Counted from the first letter of the stretch, positions 1-8,398 are shown. The stretch is 64,000 bases of DNA from Chloroflexota bacterium (GCA_028287745.1 JAQBPB010000007.1:62001-126000), one strand, 5' to 3'. The notes: generated by a model not told the origin, from the sequence alone. Numbers and translations: made by a program.

Positions 1-119
1 TAGAGCGGGAAGGCAAAGATTTCCGTAAAATAATGCCGCTGGCTTCTAAAGAGTTAAAAGGCAAGGCCGAAGGCCGCCTGATCAATGAAGTGGTCAAAGA
101 GTTAACCGGCCAGGCCTAA
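1..119 (+). CDS. GatB/YqeY-domain protein, C-terminal end (partial)
   Basis: The reading frame enters from the left edge in phase with base 3 and ends in TAA at 117-119, giving 38 residues. The peptide contains DFRKIMPLASKELKGKAEGR followed by LINEVVKEL. This matches the end of the GatB/YqeY domain, where a Met, a Lys-Gly-(K/R)-A-(D/E)-G stretch and a final VKEL helix are typical. That domain binds tRNA in GatB and also occurs alone as YqeY. The piece cannot distinguish full GatB from a YqeY-type protein. gatC and gatA lie far away at 57.6-55.9 kb, so this is not a contiguous gatCAB operon. Confidence 0.7.
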   Translation, partial: EREGKDFRKIMPLASKELKGKAEGRLINEVVKELTGQA

Positions 120-142
120 TTAGCCCAGGATCTTGAAGGATT

Positions 143-1003
143 ATGAAGCAAACCAGGCCGCCGGTCTTACCACCTGATAAGGCCCAGCCTTCCACCAAGA
201 GTAAGGCCGCCGTAGCCAAACCGTCCACCGGCCGTAAGGTCGCCAGCCCGAACCGTAAGGTTGCCGAGCCGGTGGCCGAACCGAAAGTAACCCTCAGCCT
301 GCAACAAAAAGTTTTAGGCGGGTTAGCCCTGGCGGTGGTGCTGGGCCTCTTCATAATCCTGGCGCTGCAGCCGCAGACCAGGCTCGACCGGCTCGACCAG
401 AACTATGCCCTGGGTACGGCCCTGGCCGCGACCGGAGTAACGCCGCCGCCAACTATTATTCCCGGGTCGGATTTTGGGGTAGACCTGGTAGTTTACAGTA
501 TTAAAGATTACATCCCGGTAGTGCCCAATGAAAAAATAACTTTTTTCATTAATAACAAACGCGAGAAATCTTTGTATGTCAGTAAGTGCGATGGAACTAT
601 TTTGCAGCGGTTTATTGGCACCAACCTTAAAGATAAAGCCCAGTTTTTGGACCTCAATAACTGGGTGAATATCGCGCCGGGCGGGTATGGTTTCTGTGTA
701 CCGAACGGTGGGCACCAGTCGGTCCGTATTCCACCGGGCGCAAACGCCGACGCTTCCTTTCCCTTTAATCTCAAACAAACCCGGCCTTACCAGGGTCAAG
801 ACTGGAACATTCCAGGCGACTACCGGCTGTTAATCCAGTATTACCTGCTCTGTCCGGCGGGCAGCCAGTTTATTCAGGATTGTACCGACCGCCATTATAG
901 CTGGTCGAATAGCTTCCGGATTGTCGCCCCACAGTATGTAACGGTTGCGCCAGGCACTACGCCCCTTTCCCCAACGGCTTCTCCCACGCCTACCCCTGAG
1001 TAA
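143..1003 (+). CDS. membrane-anchored protein with Ig-like extracellular domain
   Basis: The 286-residue protein has a Lys/Pro/Ala-rich cytoplasmic N-terminus of about 55 residues, then one transmembrane helix at about residues 57-76. The rest is exported and ends in a Pro/Thr/Ser-rich tail. The exported part reads like a beta-sandwich of the BsuPI/Ig-like type, with 'NNKREKSLYV', 'IPPGANADASFPF' and 'PGDYRLLIQYYLLCPAG' as strands and turns. It has four cysteines that could form disulfides. It begins 23 bases after the preceding stop, with AGGA upstream. No enzymatic motif is visible. A surface or sensor role is inference. Confidence 0.65.
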   Translation: MKQTRPPVLPPDKAQPSTKSKAAVAKPSTGRKVASPNRKVAEPVAEPKVTLSLQQKVLGGLALAVVLGLFIILALQPQTRLDRLDQNYALGTALAATGVTPPPTIIPGSDFGVDLVVYSIKDYIPVVPNEKITFFINNKREKSLYVSKCDGTILQRFIGTNLKDKAQFLDLNNWVNIAPGGYGFCVPNGGHQSVRIPPGANADASFPFNLKQTRPYQGQDWNIPGDYRLLIQYYLLCPAGSQFIQDCTDRHYSWSNSFRIVAPQYVTVAPGTTPLSPTASPTPTPE

Positions 1004-1045
1004 CGCTGTAATTTGGACTGGAAACAATAGGAGGAAAATCTTTTT

Positions 1046-1879
1046 TTGGAAGTATTGTGGGATCGCTTATTAAAGCTGATTGATCAAAACCAGCTGGTTG
1101 AACTGCTGGGAAAAACAATCTTAAGTTTGTTACTGCTGGCCCTGTTCCTGGTATTGGGCCGGGTCTTGCGCACCTCTGTCCGGAAAGTAGTAAACCGGAC
1201 CAGCCGCAACGCCAACCTGCCGATTCTGCTCAGCAACCTGGTCTATGTGGCCCTGATTATCGTGGCGGCGCTCTCTATCCTGAGTATTTATACCGGGGCC
1301 GGTCTTTCGACCTTATTGACCCTGTTTGGCCTTGTAAGTTTAGCGGTCAGCCTTTCAATTCAGGATATTTTAAAGAATTTCGTTTCGGGGGTCTATCTCT
1401 TACTTGAGCAACCCTTCAGTATTGGCGACCGGATTAAAGTGCGCGATGTGGAGGGCCAGGTAGAGAATATTGAAATTCGGACCACCCAGCTCCACACCGA
1501 TGACGGCGTGCAGGTATTTATTCCAAATAGTATTGTATTCTCGGAAGTAGTAACCAACCGGACGGCTTACCGCCAGCGCCTGACCACTATCCGGTTTACA
1601 ATGCCGATTACGGGCAAGAGCTTTGAAGAGTTTAGCCAGGAAATCAAAGGATGCGTCGGGGAGTTTGAAGCCAATAAAGTCAGTAAAGATCCCGGCCCCC
1701 AGGTCTTTGTGGAGTCGGTTAACGCCCTGACGACTAACTGCAAGTTGGACCTGTGGAGTCCGACCAGCGCCCCGGCCACTACCGCCACCGATGTTATCCT
1801 GGCGCTGGTCAAAAAATTGCCGGAAATGGAAGTGACCGGTGTAACCGCCGCTGCCGCCGCGCCTGCCACTGCCAAGTAG
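1046..1879 (+). CDS. MscS-family small-conductance mechanosensitive channel
   Basis: This 277-residue protein has three predicted membrane helices at about residues 22-41, 60-83 and 86-112. The third runs into the MscS pore-lining and beta-domain signature 'SIQDILKNFVSGVYLLLEQP', then 'FSIGDRIKV' and 'VQVFIPNSIV'. MscS channels open under membrane tension and release solutes on hypo-osmotic shock. The start is TTG at 1046, chosen because AGGAGG lies at 1029-1034. The length fits a compact MscS. The C-terminal Ala-rich end is unstructured. Its cytoplasmic domain is somewhat short, but the family call is secure. Confidence 0.88.
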   Translation: MEVLWDRLLKLIDQNQLVELLGKTILSLLLLALFLVLGRVLRTSVRKVVNRTSRNANLPILLSNLVYVALIIVAALSILSIYTGAGLSTLLTLFGLVSLAVSLSIQDILKNFVSGVYLLLEQPFSIGDRIKVRDVEGQVENIEIRTTQLHTDDGVQVFIPNSIVFSEVVTNRTAYRQRLTTIRFTMPITGKSFEEFSQEIKGCVGEFEANKVSKDPGPQVFVESVNALTTNCKLDLWSPTSAPATTATDVILALVKKLPEMEVTGVTAAAAAPATAK

Positions 1880-1905
1880 AATGTTGAACGGGGAATGAAT
1901 AAAGC

Positions 1906-1919
1906 AGCCTGTACAGGCT
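1906..1919. other. 14-bp perfect palindrome
   Basis: AGCCTGTACAGGCT is a perfect palindrome 27 bases after the mscS stop. It has no following T-run, so it is not a clear intrinsic terminator. It could be a protein-binding site. Confidence 0.35.
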
Positions 1920-1970
1920 AAAACGGGTTACGCGGCAAAATAAACGATTTTTGATATTTACCCATATTTC

Positions 1971-2020
1971 GTTATACGTTCTACGTATTACGTTCCACGT
2001 ATTACGTTCCACGCATAATG
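1971..2020. repeat. short tandem repeat, 14-bp unit
   Basis: Units CTACGTATTACGTT (1981-1994) and CCACGTATTACGTT (1995-2008) are followed by a partial CCACGCATAATG (2009-2020) and preceded by a degraded GTTATACGTT. The core ACGTTCCACG also occurs in the inverted repeat at 7691-7810. The array lies immediately upstream of nadD. Confidence 0.8.
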
Positions 2021-2046
2021 AATAGACCAGGTGAAAGTCCTTACTA

Positions 2047-2709
2047 ATGAATACGGCCAAAACCAAAACTAATAAATCTATCAAACTGGGCATTATGGGA
2101 GGAACTTTCGACCCCATCCACAACGGGCACCTGTTGATTGCCAACGAAGCAGGGTGGCGGCTTGAACTGGATAAAGTAGTATTTATTCCGACCGGCGACC
2201 CGCCGCACAAGCAGGACCAGGATATAACCCCGGCAGCCTGCCGCCTGGATATGGTCCGGCTGGCAATCCAGGATAATCCGCTGTTCGAAGCTTCCACTAT
2301 TGAAATCGACCGCGAAGGCTTATCCTATACCGCCCAGACTCTCGAAGCTTTGCACGAAGAATACGAGGGCCAGGCCGACCTTTACTTTATTATCGGGGTA
2401 GATGCCGCGGCTGACCTGTTAAGCTGGAACGAGCCGGACCAGGTAGTTACCCGCTCCAAACTGGTCGTAGTTGACCGGCCAGGGTATACCCTGCCGCTGG
2501 ATAAACTCCAGGCCGGTCTGCCTGAAATAGACCTGGCCGACCGGATTATTCTTTTGCACGTGCCGCTGGTAGAAATCGCCTCACGCGAAATCCGGCACCG
2601 GGTGGCCCAGGGCACCTCCATTCGCTATCTTTTACCGGAAGAAGTGAGTGATTACATCAAGCGAGAAGAAATTTACTTGCCTAAAGGAACGAGCTTAAAT
2701 GCTGATTGA
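2047..2709 (+). CDS. nadD: nicotinate-nucleotide adenylyltransferase
   Basis: NadD transfers AMP from ATP to nicotinate mononucleotide to form deamido-NAD in NAD biosynthesis. The 220-residue protein carries the nucleotidyltransferase motif GGTFDPIHNGHL at residues 18-29 and the late motif 'EIASREIRHRVAQG', equivalent to the family ISSTxIR box. The GVDAAADL segment also fits NadD. An AGGTGAAAG sequence at 2029-2037 may serve as ribosome binding site. The N-terminus is about 12 residues longer than usual. The gene overlaps the next one by 11 bases, so the two are probably translationally coupled. Confidence 0.93.
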   Translation: MNTAKTKTNKSIKLGIMGGTFDPIHNGHLLIANEAGWRLELDKVVFIPTGDPPHKQDQDITPAACRLDMVRLAIQDNPLFEASTIEIDREGLSYTAQTLEALHEEYEGQADLYFIIGVDAAADLLSWNEPDQVVTRSKLVVVDRPGYTLPLDKLQAGLPEIDLADRIILLHVPLVEIASREIRHRVAQGTSIRYLLPEEVSDYIKREEIYLPKGTSLNAD

Positions 2710-3484
2710 CGCGCACGCCCACCTTGACCTGGAACATTATGCCGGGGATCAGGCCGAAATGATTGAACGAGCCAGGCAGACCGGCGTAGAACGAATTGTA
2801 AATGTTGGTATCGACCCGCCGCGCTGGGACTCGTCACTCGAACTGGCCCGCCGCTATCCCGGTTATATCTTCCTGGCGCTGGGCCTGCACCCGACCGATA
2901 TTTTGCGGGCCGGTGACCCGGAGGCCGCTCTGGCCCGGTTGGAACAGCTTATCGTTGAAAACCGGGGCCTGGTAATCGGCCTGGGCGAAACCGGCCTGGA
3001 TTATTACCACGATGACGTTGAGCCTGAAGTCCAAAAAGTCTACTTTGAGAAGCAAATCGACCTGGCGGCCCGGTTGGACCTGCCCCTGGTCATTCACTGC
3101 CGCGACGCTATGCCCGACCTGCTGGCAACTTTAAAAGCTAAAGCCGTGGGCCTTAAGATTATGATGCACTGCTTCAGTGGAAGCGTTGAGGAAGCCAACG
3201 AATGTATGGCCCTGGGAGAAAATGTTTTTATCTCGATAGCCGGGCCGGTAACTTTCGCAAAAGCCTTCGACCGCCACGAAGTGGCCCGCGTTGTGCCGCT
3301 GGAACGCCTGCTGGTCGAAACCGACAGCCCCTTTCTGACGCCACATCCTTTCCGGGGACGGCGCAACGAACCGGCCCGCGTGCGGCTGGTAGCTGAGAAA
3401 ATTGCCGAGTTAAAAGGTATCAGCTATGAGGCGGTAGCCGAGCAGACCGGCAAAAATGTCCGGCAGCTTTTTGGGGTTGCCTGA
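2699..3484 (+). CDS. tatD: TatD-family metal-dependent hydrolase (DNase)
   Basis: The 261-residue protein has the full TatD motif set: DAHAHLD at the N-terminus, 'GLGETGLDYY', 'LVIHCRDA', 'MHCFSGS' and 'LVETDSPFLTP'. These supply the His, Glu and Asp ligands of the TIM-barrel metal centre. TatD proteins are 3'-5' exonucleases or general metal-dependent hydrolases implicated in DNA repair and turnover. The start ATG at 2699 lies inside the 3' end of nadD, so the genes form one transcription unit. Confidence 0.92.
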   Translation: MLIDAHAHLDLEHYAGDQAEMIERARQTGVERIVNVGIDPPRWDSSLELARRYPGYIFLALGLHPTDILRAGDPEAALARLEQLIVENRGLVIGLGETGLDYYHDDVEPEVQKVYFEKQIDLAARLDLPLVIHCRDAMPDLLATLKAKAVGLKIMMHCFSGSVEEANECMALGENVFISIAGPVTFAKAFDRHEVARVVPLERLLVETDSPFLTPHPFRGRRNEPARVRLVAEKIAELKGISYEAVAEQTGKNVRQLFGVA

Positions 3485-3526
3485 TCGAAATAAGCTGTTT
3501 CCGGCAACTACCGGAACAGGCCCAGG

Positions 3527-3553
3527 CCACGGCGGGTTGAACCCGGCTGTGGG
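3527..3553 (+). terminator. hairpin after tatD, weak terminator
   Basis: CCACGGCGGGTT and AACCCGGCTGTGG can pair with one bulge. A second small hairpin (TTTCCGG / CCGGAAC) precedes it at about 3497-3517. No good T-run follows, so termination is uncertain. Confidence 0.35.
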
Positions 3554-3609
3554 GCTAAATAACAAATTATAGTATTTAATAAAAATAGAAAGCCACAGAA
3601 ATTAATCCG

Positions 3610-4026
3610 ATGGACGAAACAAACAAATTACCGCAGCCGGTTACACTGGACGCGGCCCAGGCCGACTTGCGGCAGTTCCTGGACGAACGCGGCTGGTATC
3701 CCAGCGATACGGAAGGGCGCTATTACACGACTATCCATATGATGGAAGAACTGGGCGAAATGGCCCGCGTGATTACCCACCTGGAAAGCCGCCGCTCGGA
3801 AGTCCAGGAAACCCGCCAGGCCGAAGTCCTGAAACTCGAAGAACTTAAAATTGAGCTGGGCGACGTTCTCTGCCACGTCCTTAAAATTGCCGAAGCTTAC
3901 GGGTTGAGCGTGGAAGAGTGTTTTCTAAAGACCATGTCTAAAAACCGCAAAAAGTACCCGCTGGAGCAGTTTGAAGGCATGGGCTTTGACCGGGGCACGA
4001 ACCCGCCGGGTCAAAGTGCGCGATAG
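3610..4026 (+). CDS. MazG-like nucleotide pyrophosphohydrolase
   Basis: The protein is 138 residues and all-helical. It has the MazG metal-binding pattern: 'HMMEELGEMARVI' (EExxE type) in one helix and 'LKIELGDVLCHVLKIAEAYG' (ExxD type) in a later helix, followed by a basic NRKKYP end. This superfamily hydrolyses NTPs or dNTPs to monophosphates and pyrophosphate, often as housecleaning. The single domain is the short MazG-like form, not the two-domain E. coli MazG. The substrate cannot be read from sequence. There is no strong ribosome binding site before the ATG. Confidence 0.82.
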   Translation: MDETNKLPQPVTLDAAQADLRQFLDERGWYPSDTEGRYYTTIHMMEELGEMARVITHLESRRSEVQETRQAEVLKLEELKIELGDVLCHVLKIAEAYGLSVEECFLKTMSKNRKKYPLEQFEGMGFDRGTNPPGQSAR

Positions 4027-4047
4027 CAGCCGTCAGGCAGGAACAAG

Positions 4048-5001
4048 ATGGTAAATCTTTACCAGCTTCAAATCTTTGTGGCCGCCAGCGAGCGAGGCAG
4101 TTTTTCAGCGGCGGCGGAAGAATTTAATTTAACTCAGCCGGGCGTCAGCCAGCATATTCGTGTGCTGGAAGAAACCTATAAAGTAAAACTCTTTACCCGG
4201 AATGGCCCCCGCATTGAACTGACCGAAGCCGGGCGGCGTCTCCTGGAAGCGGCCCGCCCCCTGATTGAACAAGCCGCCCTGCTCGAAGAAACCTTCAGCG
4301 CCGGGTTGGGTGAGGTCCGGGGTCGCATAAGCCTGATATATACCAGGAATACCACGGCCGGGCTTTACCTGCTGCCTGCCCTGCTGACCCAGTTCCACCG
4401 GCGGCATGAAGCGGTCCGGTTTTCAGTGGCCCAGGCCGGGGAAGAAACCGCCCTGGAGAAATTGCAGGACCGCGCCACCCACCTGGCCCTGATGAGCCAG
4501 CCGCCGCGCCAGAAATCCGTGGAGAGCCTTTTGCTGCACACCGATGAACTGGTGCTGGTGCTACCGGCCGGGCATCCCTGGCAGAACACCCAGGTAGATT
4601 TGATAAATCTGAAGGGCCAGCCTTTCCTGATGCGGGCCAGCGGCTCAGAAACCCGGCGGCGCACGGAAATCGTTCTCCGGTCAGTCGGGCTTAATCTCAA
4701 TGACCTGGAAGTGGTCGCGGAAATCGACAGCGTGGAAGGCATTATTTTGGCGGCCCAGGCGGGCCTTGGCATTGGCCTTGCTAGCCTGGTAGTTGTACAG
4801 CGGTTTGCCGATGCCGGACAGATAAGTTACGCCCGGATAAAATTGGACGGGGCCGATACCGGGCCGGGTTTCGACCTCAAACGTGAAATCTTTCTGGTTC
4901 GCCTGGCCGCCGCGCCCGGCATCGAACGGGCCCCTAGCCTGGAACGGTTGTGGGAGTTCTTGCGTTATTATCTCCAGCATACCAATACGAGTTTTGAATA
5001 A
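4048..5001 (+). CDS. LysR-family transcriptional regulator
   Basis: The 317-residue protein begins with the LysR winged helix-turn-helix at residues 4-60: 'FVAASERGSFSAAAEEFNLT', then QPGVSQHIRVLEE. It continues into the two-subdomain periplasmic-binding-protein-like effector domain from about residue 92 ('GRISLIYTRNTTAGLYLLPA'). LysR proteins usually regulate a divergent neighbour, but here the upstream mazG-like gene points the same way 21 bases before it. The target is therefore not evident. The pattern resembles CysB/CbbR-type members but the effector is unknown. Confidence 0.9.
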   Translation: MVNLYQLQIFVAASERGSFSAAAEEFNLTQPGVSQHIRVLEETYKVKLFTRNGPRIELTEAGRRLLEAARPLIEQAALLEETFSAGLGEVRGRISLIYTRNTTAGLYLLPALLTQFHRRHEAVRFSVAQAGEETALEKLQDRATHLALMSQPPRQKSVESLLLHTDELVLVLPAGHPWQNTQVDLINLKGQPFLMRASGSETRRRTEIVLRSVGLNLNDLEVVAEIDSVEGIILAAQAGLGIGLASLVVVQRFADAGQISYARIKLDGADTGPGFDLKREIFLVRLAAAPGIERAPSLERLWEFLRYYLQHTNTSFE

Positions 5002-5119
5002 GTAATTCTTTCCTGGACTGTGCTTTACCAGGACCGGGTTATTCGGTTAGATTAAAACAATGGTATAACCGTATTATGAAGTACCGGGTAGCAATAACAC
5101 GCACTTTTATAGGAGAGCC

Positions 5120-5749
5120 ATGAACCACGCTACAGAATTAAATAAACTGGTCGAAATCGCCAGCCGGAGAACCGATTTTAAGACCACGGGGTATCGTTCC
5201 TTTGAGCAAGAAACCCAGCAAAGCCTGACCGATGCCCTGAAGTCGAGCAACCTGTTTTTTACCTGTTCTGTTTTAGGCATGGAAGCGATCAGCCACGTAA
5301 TCGAGGACCAGGCGATTAACCTGGGCGGCAAATTTGATTTTTACGCCGGCTTTCAAAAATTTTCCCGGCTAATGCCCCAGGAAGAACGGTACCGGAAGCT
5401 CTCCATGCTTAATAACCCGATCAATATATTTGGTATCCCGGACGCCCAACCCTGGAAGGCGCCTAATCTCAAGGTATTTACCCTGCAAAAACCCCGTTCG
5501 CCCGAAGACTCGAGCCTGACCCATAACTGGTTTGTCGTGCTTAACAACCCCCAGTTTGTCTCTATGGCCCTGATAGCCAGCGAACTGCCACAGGCAAAAC
5601 TTTCGGTCCGTAATCCTGACAAGCTGGTCTACCGCAACTTTGAGGGCTTCTGGACCTACAATCAGACCGTTATTAACGAGGTGGTCAATATCCTGGATAG
5701 TTATATTAAAAGCCAGGATAGCAACCAGACCCCGTTAAACCGGGCCTAG
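5120..5749 (+). CDS. stand-alone DICT sensory domain protein
   Basis: This 209-residue soluble protein resembles the DICT domain, usually fused to diguanylate cyclases and two-component proteins. Matching features are an N-terminal helix with 'FFTCSVLGMEAISHVIEDQA', a central 'FGIPDAQPW' strand-turn, 'NWFVVLNNPQFVSMALIASE' and a C-terminal 'NFEGFWTYNQTVINEVVNIL'. DICT is a presumed sensory domain often linked to light or c-di-GMP signalling. No output domain is attached. AGGAGAG at 5110-5116 supports the ATG at 5120. A methyltransferase gene follows after 13 bases. Confidence 0.65.
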   Translation: MNHATELNKLVEIASRRTDFKTTGYRSFEQETQQSLTDALKSSNLFFTCSVLGMEAISHVIEDQAINLGGKFDFYAGFQKFSRLMPQEERYRKLSMLNNPINIFGIPDAQPWKAPNLKVFTLQKPRSPEDSSLTHNWFVVLNNPQFVSMALIASELPQAKLSVRNPDKLVYRNFEGFWTYNQTVINEVVNILDSYIKSQDSNQTPLNRA

Positions 5750-5762
5750 AAACGCCGCCGGT

Positions 5763-6374
5763 ATGTCACAAGAAGAAAAATTAGAGGCCCGGTTCTGGGA
5801 AGAACGCTACCAGGCGGGGCAGACCACCTGGGATATCGGCGAACCAACCCCACCCCTGGTGGACTTCCTGAACAGCCCTGACGCGCCTACCACCGGAAAG
5901 GTGCTGGTGCCCGGTTGCGGCCGGGGCCATGAGGCATTTTACCTGGCCCAGCATGGTTTTGAGGTTGTCGGGCTGGACTTCGCGCCTTCGGCGATCCAGT
6001 ATTGCAGCCAGTTGGCCCGCGAAAAAGGGCTGGAGAGTCAGGCCACCTTCGAGCAGCACGACCTTTTCAAGCTGCCGGACCGCTTCATGGGTAGCTTCGA
6101 TTACGCGGTCGAACATACCTGCTTTTGCGCGATTGACCCGGCCATGCGCCCGCAATATGCCCGGGTAATCCATGATATACTCAGGCCTGGGGGAAAACTA
6201 CTGGCGGTCTTCTGGGCACACAACCGGCAAGGCGGTCCACCCTACCGCACTTCAGCCGAGGAAATCCACCGCCTCTTTTCGCCCCTGTTTGAAATTGAAA
6301 TGCTCCAACCGGCCAAACGCTGGCATCCCAGGCGGGCCGGGGATGAATTATGGGGCGTGCTTACCAGGAAATAA
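5763..6374 (+). CDS. SAM-dependent methyltransferase, TPMT-like
   Basis: The 203-residue protein carries the thiopurine-methyltransferase superfamily N-terminus 'FWEERYQAGQTTWDIGEPTP' and the SAM-binding loop 'VLVPGCGRGHEAFYLAQHG'. A 'VVGLDFAPSAI' acidic motif follows, then 'AVEHTCFCAI' before the late strands. Bacterial TPMT-like enzymes methylate small thiols, selenium or tellurium compounds or halides. The substrate is not readable here. The gene follows the DICT gene closely and leads directly into purB. Confidence 0.82.
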   Translation: MSQEEKLEARFWEERYQAGQTTWDIGEPTPPLVDFLNSPDAPTTGKVLVPGCGRGHEAFYLAQHGFEVVGLDFAPSAIQYCSQLAREKGLESQATFEQHDLFKLPDRFMGSFDYAVEHTCFCAIDPAMRPQYARVIHDILRPGGKLLAVFWAHNRQGGPPYRTSAEEIHRLFSPLFEIEMLQPAKRWHPRRAGDELWGVLTRK

Positions 6375-6394
6375 TTAAGGAGAATTCTTTTAAC

Positions 6395-7684
6395 ATGATT
6401 GAGCGTTACAGCCGGGAAGAAATGGCCCACATATGGTCGGACCAGCACCGGATTGATACCTGGCTGGCCGTGGAAAAAGCGGTCTGCGAAGCCTGGGCCA
6501 AACGCGGCACTATCCCCGAATCAGCCTTACCGGCCATTCGCCAGGGCACTGTCAGTTTGCAGAGAATGTTGGAAATCGAAAAAGAAACCGATCATGATGT
6601 AATTGCTTTCTTGCGGGCGGCCGGTGAGACAATTGGCCCGGATGTCCGGTTTGTTCACCTGGGGCTTACCAGCACCGACGTAGTTGATACAGCCCTATCT
6701 GTCCAGTCGGTCGAAGCGCTTGACCTGCTGCGCAAGGACCTGGACCAGTTGTTAGCGGTCCTGGAGCGCCAGGCGGTCAAATACAAAGATACGGTTATGA
6801 TCGGCCGGACCCACGGTATGCATGCCGAGCCGCTGACCTTTGGTTTCAAATTAGCCGTGTGGGTAGACGAAGTACGCCGCCACCAGCACCGCCTGGATGA
6901 AGCCCGCCAGGTTATTGGCTACGGCAAAATCTCCGGCGCGACCGGGACGCATGCCAATGTCCCACCCGACCTGGAAGACGAAGTATGCGCCTTGCTGGGC
7001 CTGAAGGCGGCCCCGGTTTCTACCCAGACCTTGCAGCGCGACCGCCACGCCCAGTTCATCACGACCCTGGCCCTGGTCGGCGCTTCCCTGGAGAAGTTTG
7101 CCACCGAAATCCGCCATCTCCAGCGGACAGAGGTGCGCGAGGTTGAAGAGCCGTTTGGCGAACACCAGCAGGGTTCCAGCGCCATGCCGCACAAACGCAA
7201 CCCGCACCGTTCCGAGCGAATCACCGGTTTGGCCCGGCTCTTGCGAGGGTATGCCATGACCGCCCTGGAAAATGTGCCGCTCTGGCACGAGCGCGACATC
7301 AGCCATTCCTCGACTGAAAGAGTAATCTTCCCGGACACCTGTTTGGTGCTGGATTACGCCCTGGCCGAAATGACCGCCCTGATTGACGGTCTGGTGGTCT
7401 TCCCGGAAGCCATGATGTATAACCTGGAAGCCAGCGGTGGGCTGACCTTCTCGCAGCAGATTCTACTTAAACTGGTTGAGAAGGGCCTGGACCGCCAGGT
7501 AGCCTACAAACTGGTCCAGAAACATGCCATGAAAGCCTGGCGCGAGCGCACCAGCTTTATTGAAGGTTTGAAATCGGACCCTGAAATCAATACGCGGTTT
7601 TCGAACGAAGAACTAGAAGGCGTGTTTGATTATGCTTATCACCTCAAGCATATCGATACGGCCTTCAAGCGCCTGGGACTGTAA
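6395..7684 (+). CDS. purB: adenylosuccinate lyase
   Basis: PurB removes fumarate from SAICAR and from adenylosuccinate, two steps of purine nucleotide synthesis. The 429-residue protein has the fumarase/aspartase signature SSAMPHKRNP at about residues 261-270, the 'GRTHGMHAEPLTFG' region and the 'TSTDVVDTA' motif. I start at ATG 6395 because TAAGGAGA lies at 6375-6382. The frame is open upstream to 6350, but that would overlap the methyltransferase gene. The length fits the family. Confidence 0.95.
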   Translation: MIERYSREEMAHIWSDQHRIDTWLAVEKAVCEAWAKRGTIPESALPAIRQGTVSLQRMLEIEKETDHDVIAFLRAAGETIGPDVRFVHLGLTSTDVVDTALSVQSVEALDLLRKDLDQLLAVLERQAVKYKDTVMIGRTHGMHAEPLTFGFKLAVWVDEVRRHQHRLDEARQVIGYGKISGATGTHANVPPDLEDEVCALLGLKAAPVSTQTLQRDRHAQFITTLALVGASLEKFATEIRHLQRTEVREVEEPFGEHQQGSSAMPHKRNPHRSERITGLARLLRGYAMTALENVPLWHERDISHSSTERVIFPDTCLVLDYALAEMTALIDGLVVFPEAMMYNLEASGGLTFSQQILLKLVEKGLDRQVAYKLVQKHAMKAWRERTSFIEGLKSDPEINTRFSNEELEGVFDYAYHLKHIDTAFKRLGL

Positions 7685-7690
7685 TAAGCG

Positions 7691-7810
7691 TGGAACGTTA
7701 AACCGGAAACGTCAATGCTTCAGGTGCCGGGTGGCTGCGAGTTTTAAGAGTGGTATCAGGGCCTGGAAGGTTTTAAGTCCGGCGTTAACCGTTCTGGGTT
7801 TAACGTTCCA
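7691..7810. repeat. intergenic element bounded by 14-bp inverted repeats
   Basis: TGGAACGTTAAACC (7691-7704) and its exact reverse complement GGTTTAACGTTCCA (7797-7810) enclose 92 bases with no ORF. The ACGTTCCA core is shared with the tandem array at 1981-2020. The structure resembles a small non-autonomous intergenic repeat. Confidence 0.6.
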
Positions 7811-7837
7811 TGTGTTTATAGTTTAAGGAGCAAAGCA

Positions 7838-8068
7838 ATGCTAACTTTAGAGAAAAGCCCGGTCATTTTGACGGTGAAACAGGTATTGCCGCCGCGCCCC
7901 GGTGGGCCCGGCCCAAATAACCCCACCGACCCGAATCCGATCAGGCCGGAACCGAGTCCAATCCCTCAGCCGGGGATTGAGCCTAACCCGGACCCGACCA
8001 TGCCGGAACCGAGCCCGAACGCCCAACCGCTCATTCCGCAGGTCCCTGACCCCGACTCGGACCAGTAA
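7838..8068 (+). CDS. 76-residue proline-rich small protein
   Basis: I do not recognise this protein. After a 17-residue hydrophobic/charged leader (MLTLEKSPVILTVKQVL) it becomes almost entirely Pro, Asn, Asp, Glu and Gly, with two copies of a PEPSPxxQP-like unit. AAGGAG at 7827-7832 lies 5 bases before the ATG and a strong terminator follows the stop, so it is a complete small transcription unit. There is no signal peptide or membrane segment. It could be an extended, disordered peptide or a precursor. No modifying enzyme is adjacent. Its expression signals make it more credible than its composition alone. Confidence 0.55.
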   Translation: MLTLEKSPVILTVKQVLPPRPGGPGPNNPTDPNPIRPEPSPIPQPGIEPNPDPTMPEPSPNAQPLIPQVPDPDSDQ

Positions 8069-8088
8069 AACAGTCCTGAATTAAATAA

Positions 8089-8127
8089 GGAGGCTTACAC
8101 TTTAAGGTGTAGCCTCCCTTTTATTTT
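8089..8127 (+). terminator. intrinsic terminator after proline-rich gene
   Basis: GGAGGCTTACAC and GTGTAGCCTCC form a stem around a short loop, followed by CTTTTATTTTT. It sits 20 bases after the stop codon. Confidence 0.85.
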
Positions 8128-8183
8128 TATAATTAACAGGGTTATGGGCCGGTATTGAACAATTTAGACGCCCATTAAATCCT

Positions 8184-8398
8184 GTCATTCCGAGCCAAAG
8201 TGAGGAACCCAGGTATCCCCTTCCCCTGGGTACCGTTGGCAAATAGCGACTATTTTGGAATAATGCAAGGCCAGTTCTTTACAGCCAGAGACCAGGGCGG
8301 GTCTTTGCCTTTACGGTAAGGCCACCGGCACGGGGATCCCCACGGTCGGCCATTTCTCCTGAATCTATACTATTTAGTACAGCTTCCCTCGGGATGAC
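8184..8398. repeat. REP/MITE-like intergenic repeat of the GTCATTCCGAG type
   Basis: The element starts with GTCATTCCGAG (8184-8194) followed by a GAGGAACCCAGG-type continuation. It ends with CTCGGGATGAC (8388-8398), the reverse complement with one mismatch. The 215 bases between have no supported gene. This motif class is a widely scattered bacterial intergenic repeat. A second, degraded and inverted copy lies at 55716-55746. Confidence 0.6.

Noticed and set aside
1971-2020. Possible CRISPR-like array
   Set aside because: The unit is only 14 bp, copies are adjacent with no unique spacers, and no cas gene is near.
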